A stretch of 9,356 nucleotides of DNA from Atribacterota bacterium (lineage in GTDB: Bacteria; Atribacterota; Phoenicimicrobiia; Phoenicimicrobiales; Phoenicimicrobiaceae): the NCBI GenBank assembly GCA_030668465.1, contig DAOUTX010000030.1:1-9356 (forward strand), read 5' to 3'. A program made the translations under genes and the position numbers. This document shows positions 1 through 5,996 of the stretch, one piece after another. The notes beneath the pieces were generated by a model. The model had not been told where the DNA came from and did no database searches. It saw nothing but the letters and a program-made list of their open reading frames with translations. Every line of letters begins with the position of its first letter. The first letter of the stretch is position 1.

Positions 1-21
1 ATAGAGGAGGAGAAGATAAAC

Positions 22-1038
22 ATGCTAGGAATGGACAGGAGTCTAGGTATAGATTTGGGTACCGTAAGTGTCTTAATCTATCAGAAGGGGAAGGGAATTG
101 TCCTTCAGGAACCTTCTGTAGTCTCTATTTTAAGAGATAGCGGAAAAGTTTTAGCCGTGGGAGAAGAAGCCAAACAAATGTTAGGGAAGACACCAGGGAA
201 CATCATCGCTATTCAGCCTATGAAGAGCGGAGTTATCGCCGATTATGAGATAACAGAGAAGATGTTGAGTTATTTTATCAGAAAAGTTTGTGGTAATAGT
301 AAGGTATTCCGTCCTCAGGTAGTAATTTGCGTACCGTCGGGAGGAACAGAAGTAGAAAAAAGAGCAGCGATAGAGGCGGCTATGCAGGCTGGAGCAAGGA
401 AAGCTTATTTAATTGAAGAACCAATGGCAGCAGCTATCGGGGCTGGCTTAGATATTAGCGAACCTTATGGTAATATGATTGTTGACGTGGGAGGAGGAAC
501 CGCAGATATCGCCGTTATCTCTTTAGGAGGAATCGTGGTAAGTGAATCATTGAGAGTAGCGGGTAATGATTTTGATGAAAATATTATTAAATATATTAAA
601 GAAAAATACAGGTTAATGATTGGTGAAAAAACTGCTGAAACTTTAAAGATTGAAATCGGTACAGCAATGGAATTAGAAGAAGAATTATTTACCGACATAA
701 GAGGGAGAGACTTAGTTTCCGGTTTGCCCAAGAGCATTTCGATTGGTTCTAATGAAGTGTTAAAAGCCATTTCTTCTTCATTGAAGACGATAATAGATGG
801 AGTTAAAACAGTTATGGAGAAAATTCCTCCTGAATTAGCTGCTGATATTGCTGATAAAGGAATTATTCTCACCGGTGGAGGAGCATTGTTGAGAAATTTC
901 GATGATTTGTTAACTGAAGTGACCGGGATACCAGTTTATTTGGCTGAAAATCCAATTTCATGTGTTGCTTTAGGCGCAGGGACAGTTTTGGACAATATTC
1001 ATGTACTAAGGAGTGGATTGGTAAGTTCGTACAAATAA
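22..1038 (+). CDS. mreB: Rod shape-determining protein MreB (actin-like)
   Basis: This is the bacterial actin homologue that polymerises under the inner membrane and directs lateral wall synthesis. The 338 residues match the usual family length of about 335-347. The actin-fold nucleotide motifs are visible in order: phosphate 1 (IDLGT, 10-14), the KGKGI..EPSVV strand (22-34), IEEPMAAAIGAGL (131-143), phosphate 2 (VDVGGGTAD, 154-162), GEKTAE (201-206) and the adenosine loop TGGGALLRN (284-292). Minor departures are VSV where ANT/ANV usually follows DLGT, and GGGTAD where GGGTTD/E is common; neither suggests inactivity. A strong AGGAGG (5-10) precedes the ATG at 22 by 11 bases. An in-frame ATG at 31 is a less likely start. 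The reading frame is open to the left edge, so whatever lies upstream is unseen. MreB versus the paralogue Mbl cannot be separated with certainty from sequence alone. Confidence 0.95.
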   Translation: MLGMDRSLGIDLGTVSVLIYQKGKGIVLQEPSVVSILRDSGKVLAVGEEAKQMLGKTPGNIIAIQPMKSGVIADYEITEKMLSYFIRKVCGNSKVFRPQVVICVPSGGTEVEKRAAIEAAMQAGARKAYLIEEPMAAAIGAGLDISEPYGNMIVDVGGGTADIAVISLGGIVVSESLRVAGNDFDENIIKYIKEKYRLMIGEKTAETLKIEIGTAMELEEELFTDIRGRDLVSGLPKSISIGSNEVLKAISSSLKTIIDGVKTVMEKIPPELAADIADKGIILTGGGALLRNFDDLLTEVTGIPVYLAENPISCVALGAGTVLDNIHVLRSGLVSSYK

Positions 1039-1062
1039 ATTGACTATTAGCCAATTTATTTG
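1032..1062 (+). repeat. Perfect 11-bp inverted repeat over the mreB stop codon
   Basis: The arm CAAATAAATTG (1032-1042) is exactly complementary to CAATTTATTTG (1052-1062), with a 9-base loop. The mreB stop TAA (1036-1038) lies within the left arm. The stem is AT-rich and is followed by GG rather than a T-run, so it does not look like a standard intrinsic terminator. It may be a weak 3'-end or mRNA-stability hairpin. Confidence 0.75.
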
Positions 1063-1196
1063 GGTTACCTTGTTACTTGGTTACCTAGTTACCTGGTTAA
1101 TATCAAATCGGCTAATTAGATAAACTTTTATCTTGTATTTAAAACTAACGATTTGCATCTATATTATTAACTAACTAACCAACTAACTAGCTAACC
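1063..1196 (+). repeat. Intergenic 8-base repeat array with inverted right arm
   Basis: The left part (1063-1102) is five degenerate 8-base units of consensus GGTTACCT. The right part (about 1168-1196) is a CTAA/CCAA/CTAG tetramer array ending CTAGCTAACC. The reverse complement of the right arm matches the left array at about 24 of 30 positions, so the two could form an imperfect hairpin enclosing roughly 65 bases. The right arm ends six bases before the Shine-Dalgarno AAGGAGAA (1203-1210) of the next gene. The rest of the gap is AT-rich with no promoter I can defend. Confidence 0.7.
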
Positions 1197-1212
1197 ATAA
1201 AGAAGGAGAAAG

Positions 1213-3036
1213 ATGAGGTTAAAATTAAACAAAATTGTTATTATTAGATTTATTTTAATTTTAGTAACTTTCTTTATCCTGAGTGCAGGTGCCACTTTTT
1301 CTAATGATTTATTTATGTTAATCTCAGAGATAAAGCCGGGGATGAAAGGGATAGGAAAAACCGTTTTTCACGGAACGCAGATAGAGACTTTTCAGGTGGA
1401 TATCATTGATATAGTTAAAGGCGAAGGCGGAATTAGTCATTTTATATTAGCCAATTTAAGTGGAGATAAGATTAAAGATGGTGGCGGTATTTCAGAAGGG
1501 ATGAGTGGCAGCCCGGTCTATATAGATAACAGATTGATTGGAGCTGTATCTTATGCTTGGGAAATGAGTGAACATAATCTCTGCCTTGTAACCCCCATTC
1601 AGGAGATGCTAGAAATATTCAATCTCCCCTATAATAACAGTCATACTACATCGCAAGAGTACAAGATCAATAATTCTTTATGTTTTACGAGGGAAAAAGC
1701 AAACAAGATAATAGTGAAAAATTCTGTGAAAAACAATAATTTTTCAGAATTAGTAGACCGAGAGGAAATTATCTTTTACCCCGTAATTTCACCGATTATT
1801 ATAAGCGGCATTAAAGGTAGAACTTTAGAGAGATTAAGCAATTCTCTAAAAAAATTTGATCTTATGGTTGTTCAGGGAATCGGATTTAGCGAAAATAATG
1901 ATATAAACTTTCAAGAAGTGGGAGAAAGACCTTCCAATAAAATAGAATCCGGTTCTGCCATAGGAATACAATTGACTCGAGGAGATGTCAATATTACTTA
2001 TATCGGAACAGTAACTTATCGAGAAGGAGATAGGGTACTGGCTTTAGGGCACGCCTTTTTGAAAAAAGGTAAAGTTTCATTTCTTTTTTCTGAAGTATAT
2101 ATCTATCATAGTTTGCCTAATATGGTTATGCCCTTTAAATTAGGTGCTCCTTTAAATTTAGTAGGGAAGATTGTCCATGATAGAGAGGCAGGCATATTGG
2201 CGATACTGAATTCTTACCCTCGAATTATTCCGCTTAAAATACAGGTAACGAATATTAACACAGAACTATCTTACCAAACAGGAGTCCAGATAATAAATGA
2301 TTATGATCTGTTAGAGCCCCTGGTTTCTAATATAACCGTACAGGCTATAGATAATGCTCTGGATAGAATAGGATTAGGAACCGCTCAGGTAGAGATAGAG
2401 ATAAAAGGTGAGAGAGAAGGGCAAGAACTTATCCGGAAGAACATGTACTACAGTTCAGATGATATAGCTATTCAGGCTATCACTGAGATGCCTGAGATTA
2501 TTGATTTAATGGTAAACAATTATTTTGAGATGGTAAATTTGACCGAGATAAATATCGATATTAAAATAGATAATAAAAAGAAGATTGGTAAGATAGAAGA
2601 AATTGTATTAAAAGATTCCTCAATTAAGCCAGGAGATTACATTGAAGCGAAAATTAATATTAGACCTTTTCGGGGAGATTTAATTGAAAAGACGATGACT
2701 ATTCAGATTCCTTCCGATACACCTCCAGGCGAAGCTTTATTAATAGTAAACGGAGGAGGAGAGTTAGATAATCAAGAAGAAGAGTTTGTTAATAGCGGTA
2801 CACAGGATTACAAAAGTTTGGAAGAGATCCTTAAGGATATTTCTGATAGGTCAAGAGGTAATCAAATTATTGGAGAAGTAATAATTTATTCAGATGAATT
2901 AACCTATGAGGGAGAGACCTCCGAGGATAGCCTAAAGAAAAAGGAAGAAGAAGAGGAGGATTTAATAATTTCTAAGATCGAAACAGATATGGTTATAGAA
3001 GGATATTTGGAGGTAACCTTTACAATTGAAAAATGA
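1213..3036 (+). CDS. SpoIVB (S55) peptidase-domain protein, exported
   Basis: A 607-residue protein with a short basic N-terminus and a hydrophobic segment (about 8-27) that acts as signal peptide or anchor. The body is therefore expected outside the cytoplasm. Residues 37-135 start with EIKPGMKGIGKTVF and contain GMSGSPVYID (96-105), the nucleophile motif of S55 serine peptidases; by analogy with GNSGGP the likely nucleophile is S98. A second conserved block, GDRVLALGHAF (272-282), supplies the likely catalytic His280. In SpoIVB the LGH block precedes GMSGSP; here the order is reversed. I recall the same order from S55-annotated proteins of non-sporulating bacteria, from memory and not checked. 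Residues about 340-607 are mainly strand-like, unassigned, with an acidic Lys/Glu stretch at 575-583. AAGGAGAA at 1203-1210 supports the ATG. Substrate unknown; nothing here implies sporulation. Confidence 0.8.
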   Translation: MRLKLNKIVIIRFILILVTFFILSAGATFSNDLFMLISEIKPGMKGIGKTVFHGTQIETFQVDIIDIVKGEGGISHFILANLSGDKIKDGGGISEGMSGSPVYIDNRLIGAVSYAWEMSEHNLCLVTPIQEMLEIFNLPYNNSHTTSQEYKINNSLCFTREKANKIIVKNSVKNNNFSELVDREEIIFYPVISPIIISGIKGRTLERLSNSLKKFDLMVVQGIGFSENNDINFQEVGERPSNKIESGSAIGIQLTRGDVNITYIGTVTYREGDRVLALGHAFLKKGKVSFLFSEVYIYHSLPNMVMPFKLGAPLNLVGKIVHDREAGILAILNSYPRIIPLKIQVTNINTELSYQTGVQIINDYDLLEPLVSNITVQAIDNALDRIGLGTAQVEIEIKGEREGQELIRKNMYYSSDDIAIQAITEMPEIIDLMVNNYFEMVNLTEINIDIKIDNKKKIGKIEEIVLKDSSIKPGDYIEAKINIRPFRGDLIEKTMTIQIPSDTPPGEALLIVNGGGELDNQEEEFVNSGTQDYKSLEEILKDISDRSRGNQIIGEVIIYSDELTYEGETSEDSLKKKEEEEEDLIISKIETDMVIEGYLEVTFTIEK

Positions 3037-3054
3037 ATTAGTCGTTAGCCTTAA

Positions 3055-3110
3055 ATACAAGTTTTCAGTTTACAGTTTTTAGTTAATAGTTGCAAGATAC
3101 AAGTTGCAAG
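3055..3110 (+). repeat. Eight-copy degenerate 7-base tandem array
   Basis: Eight consecutive heptamers all end in AG: ATACAAG, TTTTCAG, TTTACAG, TTTTTAG, TTAATAG, TTGCAAG, ATACAAG, TTGCAAG. The phase is unbroken for 56 bases. This resembles the heptameric short tandemly repeated repetitive (STRR) sequences described in cyanobacteria and similar arrays seen in many environmental genomes. It begins 19 bases after the stop of the S55 gene. Function unknown. Confidence 0.8.
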
Positions 3111-3137
3111 TTTATTTAAATATCCATTTACTCAATC

Positions 3138-3210
3138 AATTTAGTTAACTAGTTAGTCGTTTTAATTTTATTTCCTTAACTAAATAACCAGCTAACCAAC
3201 TAACCAAATT
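3138..3210 (+). repeat. Imperfect inverted repeat of TTAG/AACC tetramers before ispD
   Basis: The left arm at 3138-3159 (AATTTAGTTAACTAGTTAG and three more bases) matches the reverse complement of the right arm ending at 3210 at about 16 of 22 positions. The right arm contains CTAACCAACTAACC (3192-3205). Layout and orientation match the other tetramer arrays in this window: TTAG-type left, CTAA/AACC-type right, next to the start region of the following gene. Confidence 0.65.
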
Positions 3211-3231
3211 AATAAATTCGGATGGAAAAAG

Positions 3232-3939
3232 ATGAAAATAGTGGCTTTAATTGCAGCTGCCGGTAAAGGTAAGAGAATGAATGCCAGGATAAGTAAGCCT
3301 TTTATTCCTATTTTTGGCAAGCCAATCTTAGCCTATACCATTGAAAAATTTGAAAGATGTAAATTAATTGATAAAATATATCTTACAGTTAATAGTGAGG
3401 AAAAGGAGCTGTGTAGTAGAAATATAATAACAGAATACAATTTTTTTAAGGTTCAAGAATTAGTCGACGGAGGAGAAACCAGACAAGATTCAATATATAA
3501 TGGCCTTAAGGCATTAGACAAGGATACAGATATAGTAGTAATTCACGATGGTGCCCGCCCTTTAATTAAAGAAACCATCATCCAGGATTCAATTGAAACA
3601 GCACAGAAATATGGAGCTGCGATTACTGCTATTCCTATTAGGGATACTGTAAAAAAATGCGGAAAAGATTTTTTTATAAATAAAACTCTTAATCGAGAAG
3701 AGATATGGAGGGCTCAAACCCCTCAAACCTTTAAATATGATCTAATTTTACCGGCTTATAATCAGGCTTATAAATATAAATATTTGGCTACAGATGATGC
3801 CGCGATTGTAGAAAGATACGGAAATAAGGTAAAATTAATAATAGGTTCAGAGGAAAATATTAAAATAACTACTCCTTTTGATATAATTGTAGCAGAGAAT
3901 TTTTTAAAGAAAGGATATGGATTTAAGTTTAAATTATGA
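3232..3939 (+). CDS. ispD: 2-C-methyl-D-erythritol 4-phosphate cytidylyltransferase
   Basis: IspD catalyses the third MEP-pathway step, CTP + MEP to CDP-ME + diphosphate, in the cytosol. At 235 residues it has family length. The N-terminal nucleotide-binding signature AAAGKGKRM (8-16) is followed by SKPF (21-24), then GGETRQDS (80-87), IHDGARP (104-110), RDTV (137-140), IWRAQTPQTFK (158-168), TDDAA (187-191) and KIT (211-213). These cover the CTP- and MEP-binding residues known from the E. coli enzyme. The start has only a weak GGATGG (3220-3225) six bases upstream. The ATG at 3222 is out of frame and is not the start. The stop overlaps the ispE start in ATGA, so translation of the two is probably coupled. 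Confidence 0.95.
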   Translation: MKIVALIAAAGKGKRMNARISKPFIPIFGKPILAYTIEKFERCKLIDKIYLTVNSEEKELCSRNIITEYNFFKVQELVDGGETRQDSIYNGLKALDKDTDIVVIHDGARPLIKETIIQDSIETAQKYGAAITAIPIRDTVKKCGKDFFINKTLNREEIWRAQTPQTFKYDLILPAYNQAYKYKYLATDDAAIVERYGNKVKLIIGSEENIKITTPFDIIVAENFLKKGYGFKFKL

Positions 3940-4793
3940 AAGAAATTGAAATAGATAGCTATTCCAAGATAAATCTGACTCTAAATATACTCACAAAACG
4001 TCAGGATGGATATCATAATATCGAGACCATAATGCAATCTGTTAACCTTGCTGACAGAATATTTATTAAGAAAGAGAAAGAGGAGATAAAGATAAAATGC
4101 AATCATCCTCAGGTTCCCATCGATGCCCAAAGTTTAGCTTATAGGTCAGCAGAAAAGATTCTTAAACGATATAGAATAACAAAGGGAGTTAAGATAGAAA
4201 TTGATAAAAAAATTCCTTTAGCCAGCGGGATGGCGGGTGGTTCTGCTAATTCTGCCTCTATTTTAGTAGGCATAAATAAGCTTTTTGCTTTAAATTTAAG
4301 CAATGAAGATTTAAGGGGAATAGGGGAAGAGTTGGGGATGGATGTCCCTTTTTGTATCCAGAATGGTACTGCTCTTGCTTACCATAGGGGAGAAAAAGTA
4401 ACTCCTCTATTTCCAGTCAATCCACCACTGTGGATTATAATAATAAATCCTGGGTTTGAAATACCTACCAAGTGGGCCTATAATAATCTTGATTTAAGCC
4501 TGATTAAGAGAGAAAAGAATAATACTAAAGCCATGCTTGAAACCTTGAAAGAAGGCGAGGCTCGAGGAATTGCTAAAAATCTATTTAATTCCTTTGAAGA
4601 GTTGATAATCAAAAAATACCCGGAAATCGGAAAAATTAAAGGTAGATTAATAAAAGAGGGAGCTTTGGGTGCTCTTATGTCTGGCAGTGGCCCTACTGTT
4701 TTTGGCATAGCTCAGAATAAAGAACAGGCTTTTAAAATTTATAAAAAATTAAAATCGGAATATAGATCAATCTGGATAGTGCATACTATTTAG
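3936..4793 (+). CDS. ispE: 4-diphosphocytidyl-2-C-methyl-D-erythritol kinase
   Basis: IspE is the GHMP-family kinase that phosphorylates the product of IspD. The 285 residues carry the family hallmarks: SYSKINL with the catalytic Lys11, GYHNIETIMQSV (25-36) for the substrate cytidine side, the ATP-binding glycine-rich motif PLASGMAGGSANSAS (94-108), the catalytic Asp136 in GMDVPF, and the C-terminal GHMP motif LMSGSGPTVFG (247-257). The start overlaps the ispD stop by 4 bp (ATGA) and has no well-placed Shine-Dalgarno, which fits translational reinitiation. The stop TAG (4791-4793) is itself part of the TTAG repeat array that follows, so the repeat supplies the end of the gene. Confidence 0.95.
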   Translation: MKEIEIDSYSKINLTLNILTKRQDGYHNIETIMQSVNLADRIFIKKEKEEIKIKCNHPQVPIDAQSLAYRSAEKILKRYRITKGVKIEIDKKIPLASGMAGGSANSASILVGINKLFALNLSNEDLRGIGEELGMDVPFCIQNGTALAYHRGEKVTPLFPVNPPLWIIIINPGFEIPTKWAYNNLDLSLIKREKNNTKAMLETLKEGEARGIAKNLFNSFEELIIKKYPEIGKIKGRLIKEGALGALMSGSGPTVFGIAQNKEQAFKIYKKLKSEYRSIWIVHTI

Positions 4794-4875
4794 TTAGTTG
4801 GTTAGTTAGTTAACTAGTTAGCTGGTCCGTCAGTTAACCTGCTATTTTTTCAATTAACCAGTTAACCAACTAACC
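4790..4875 (+). repeat. Best-formed TTAG/AACC inverted repeat, ispE-ispF gap
   Basis: The left side is an almost pure 4-base array, TTAGTTAGTTGGTTAGTTAG onward from 4790. The segment 4800-4825 matches the reverse complement of 4851-4875 at 21 of 25 positions, one of the mismatches being a G-U pair in RNA. The loop is about 25 bases. The first TAG of the array is the ispE stop codon. The right arm ends 22 bases before GAGGG (4898-4902), the Shine-Dalgarno of ispF. No T-run follows the right arm. Confidence 0.8.
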
Positions 4876-4908
4876 GTGTAACTAAGTAACTAATAGTGAG
4901 GGAAAGTA

Positions 4909-5388
4909 ATGCGGGTAGGTTTTGGATATGATGTCCATCCTTTAATATTGGGGAGAAAATTAATTTTAGGAGGAGAAGTTATTCCATACCAAAAGGGGTT
5001 GAATGGGCATTCAGATGCCGATGTTTTAATCCATTCTCTAATAGATGCTTTATTAGGAGCAGCAGGAAAAGGAGATATCGGCCAGCATTTCCCGGATAAT
5101 GATGAACAATATAAAGATATTTCCAGTCTAAAGTTATTGGAAAATACTTATGAAATATTAAATAAAAAGAAACTTGCCATAAACAATATAGATGTTTCCG
5201 TAGTATTAGAAGAACCACGAATTACGCCTTTTATTATGAGCATGAAAAATAATATAGCCCAAGTTTTAAAAATGTCTATCGAAAAGGTGAATATTAAAAC
5301 TACAACTAATGAGAAGATGGGCTTTATCGGCAGAAGAGAGGGCGCAGCTTCTTATTGTGTGGTTAGCTTAGAAGATTATGCAGAATAA
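4909..5388 (+). CDS. ispF: 2-C-methyl-D-erythritol 2,4-cyclodiphosphate synthase
   Basis: IspF converts the IspE product to ME-2,4-cyclodiphosphate with release of CMP, as a homotrimer with one zinc per active site. The 159 residues match the family. The metal ligands are visible as Asp8 and His10 in GYDVHP and His42 in VLIHSLIDALLGAAGKGDIGQHFPD. The substrate-contact motif is HSDAD (34-38), and the C-terminal signature TTTNEKMGFIGRREG (131-145) forms the cytidine site. GAGGG (4898-4902) lies six bases before the ATG. It follows ispD-ispE in the same direction after a 115-bp repeat-filled gap, so three successive MEP enzymes are clustered. IspDF fusions are common elsewhere, but here the two are separate with ispE between. 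Confidence 0.96.
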   Translation: MRVGFGYDVHPLILGRKLILGGEVIPYQKGLNGHSDADVLIHSLIDALLGAAGKGDIGQHFPDNDEQYKDISSLKLLENTYEILNKKKLAINNIDVSVVLEEPRITPFIMSMKNNIAQVLKMSIEKVNIKTTTNEKMGFIGRREGAASYCVVSLEDYAE

Positions 5389-5394
5389 AATACA

Positions 5395-5429
5395 GTAATA
5401 AGTGATGAGTAATAAGTAATTAGTGACAA
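5395..5429 (+). repeat. Five-copy 7-base tandem array after ispF
   Basis: Five heptamers in phase: GTAATAA, GTGATGA, GTAATAA, GTAATTA, GTGACAA. The consensus is GTRATAA. The unit differs from the AG-ending heptamers before ispD, so at least two heptamer families exist in this window. It starts six bases after the ispF stop codon and is followed directly by a tetramer-type inverted repeat. Confidence 0.75.
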
Positions 5430-5430
5430 G

Positions 5431-5462
5431 AACTAGTTAGCCAGATAACCGACTAACCAGTT
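5431..5462 (+). repeat. Short TTAG/AACC hairpin before the DUF1844 gene
   Basis: AACTAGTTAG (5431-5440) pairs with CTAACCAGTT (5453-5462) at 9 of 10 positions across a 12-base loop. The wording and orientation match the longer arrays in the other gaps, and the right side continues as TAACTAATT to 5470. This is the smallest member of the family in the window. Confidence 0.6.
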
Positions 5463-5506
5463 AACTAATTATATAAGAATAAATAAGGGGGAGAAGAATA
5501 GTAATT

Positions 5507-5881
5507 ATGAAAAAGAAAAAAGAAGCAAGAGATAAGAAAACAGAAAAAGATGAAGAGATAAAAGAGAAAAAGGCAAAGGAAAAAGTTAAAGAAGAAGAAA
5601 AAAAACAAGGAGAAGGTTTTAAAGAACCCGATTTACCTGTTCTTTTTGTTTGGTTTATAAGTATGTTGAGTGGAAAATCCTGGGAGTATTTGGGTCTCAT
5701 TATGAATCCCGAGACTAAAGAAATTAATAAAGATTTAAAAAAAGCTAAAATTGCTATAGATACTGTAGCGTTTTTATATGACCAGATTAAAAATGATTTA
5801 AACCCGGAAGATTTTAAACGGATCGAAAATTTACTGGCAAATTTAAGAATGAATTATGTGGAGAAGTTGAAAGAATCATAA
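5507..5881 (+). CDS. DUF1844 family protein with charged N-terminal tail
   Basis: A 124-residue protein in two parts. Residues 1-40 are almost entirely Lys, Glu, Asp and Arg, with no hydrophobic core, and are probably a disordered or helical tail. Residues 42-120 resemble the small DUF1844 family: a hydrophobic first helix (LPVLFVWFISML), then YLGLIMNPETKEINKDLKKAKIAIDTVAFLYDQ, NDLNPEDFKRIENLLANLRMNYVE. The pattern LG..NP.T....L..A...ID....L, then L.PE....E.LL..LR..Y, is what I recognise from that family. Its function is unknown. It is probably cytosolic or membrane-associated, as there is no signal peptide. AAGGGGGAG (5485-5493) lies 13 bases from the ATG, a long spacing. Family assignment is from memory of the pattern, not from a search. 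Confidence 0.75.
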   Translation: MKKKKEARDKKTEKDEEIKEKKAKEKVKEEEKKQGEGFKEPDLPVLFVWFISMLSGKSWEYLGLIMNPETKEINKDLKKAKIAIDTVAFLYDQIKNDLNPEDFKRIENLLANLRMNYVEKLKES

Positions 5882-5890
5882 AATGATTCT
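5872..5890 (+). repeat. Perfect 8-bp palindrome over the DUF1844 gene stop
   Basis: AGAATCAT (5872-5879) and ATGATTCT (5883-5890) are exact reverse complements around a three-base AAA centre. The stop codon TAA (5879-5881) spans the end of the left arm and the loop. The downstream bases GGTTGTTT contain some T but no clear U-tract, so a terminator role is possible but weak. Confidence 0.65.
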
Positions 5891-5928
5891 GGTTGTTTAC
5901 TATTGCAGTTAAATAATTCTAATTAGCA

Positions 5929-5949
5929 GGACAGGTGTTCCGCCTGTCT
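5929..5949 (+). repeat. REP-like GC-rich palindrome GACAGG...CCTGTC
   Basis: GACAGG (5930-5935) pairs exactly with CCTGTC (5943-5948), extended by a G-U pair at each end of the stem, around a short loop TGTTCCG. It is distinctly richer in GC than the surrounding gap, which suggests a dispersed palindromic element. It lies about 30 bases before the Shine-Dalgarno of the TPR gene, and no T-run follows. Confidence 0.5.
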
Positions 5950-5996
5950 ATAAGAAGGGATATTAACAAGAAAAAAGTGGGGAGGGTACAAAAATA

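Noticed and set aside
465..872. Open frame of 135 codons on the minus strand inside mreB
   Set aside because: It lies entirely within the well-supported MreB frame, has no ribosome site, and its translation matches no family; it is a coding shadow.
1040..1070. TTGACT resembling a -35 box after mreB
   Set aside because: No acceptable -10 lies 16-18 bases downstream, and the bases are explained by the palindrome and repeat array.
3222..3231. ATG at 3222 as the ispD start
   Set aside because: It is out of frame with IspD (ten bases before the 3232 ATG) and belongs to the weak GGATGG ribosome site region.
4227..4259. Asn in the IspE motif GGSANSAS instead of Asp
   Set aside because: The E. coli enzyme, as I recall it, also has Asn at this position (GGGSSNAA), and the catalytic Lys11 and Asp136 are intact, so this is ordinary variation.
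4800..4875. Intrinsic terminator after ispE
   Set aside because: The stem is long but AT-rich and imperfect, with no T-run after the right arm; the T-run at 4845-4850 lies in the loop.
5461..5700. Minus-strand frame rich in Phe and Ser opposite the DUF1844 gene
   Set aside because: It is the complement of the Lys/Glu-rich tail (AAA/GAA read backward gives TTT/TTC), which produces a false hydrophobic-looking protein.
5893..5923. Possible promoter (TTGTTT with TAATTC or TCTAAT) before the TPR gene
   Set aside because: Spacings of 15 or 19 bases and poor -35 matches in AT-rich DNA; it could occur by chance, so no promoter is called.
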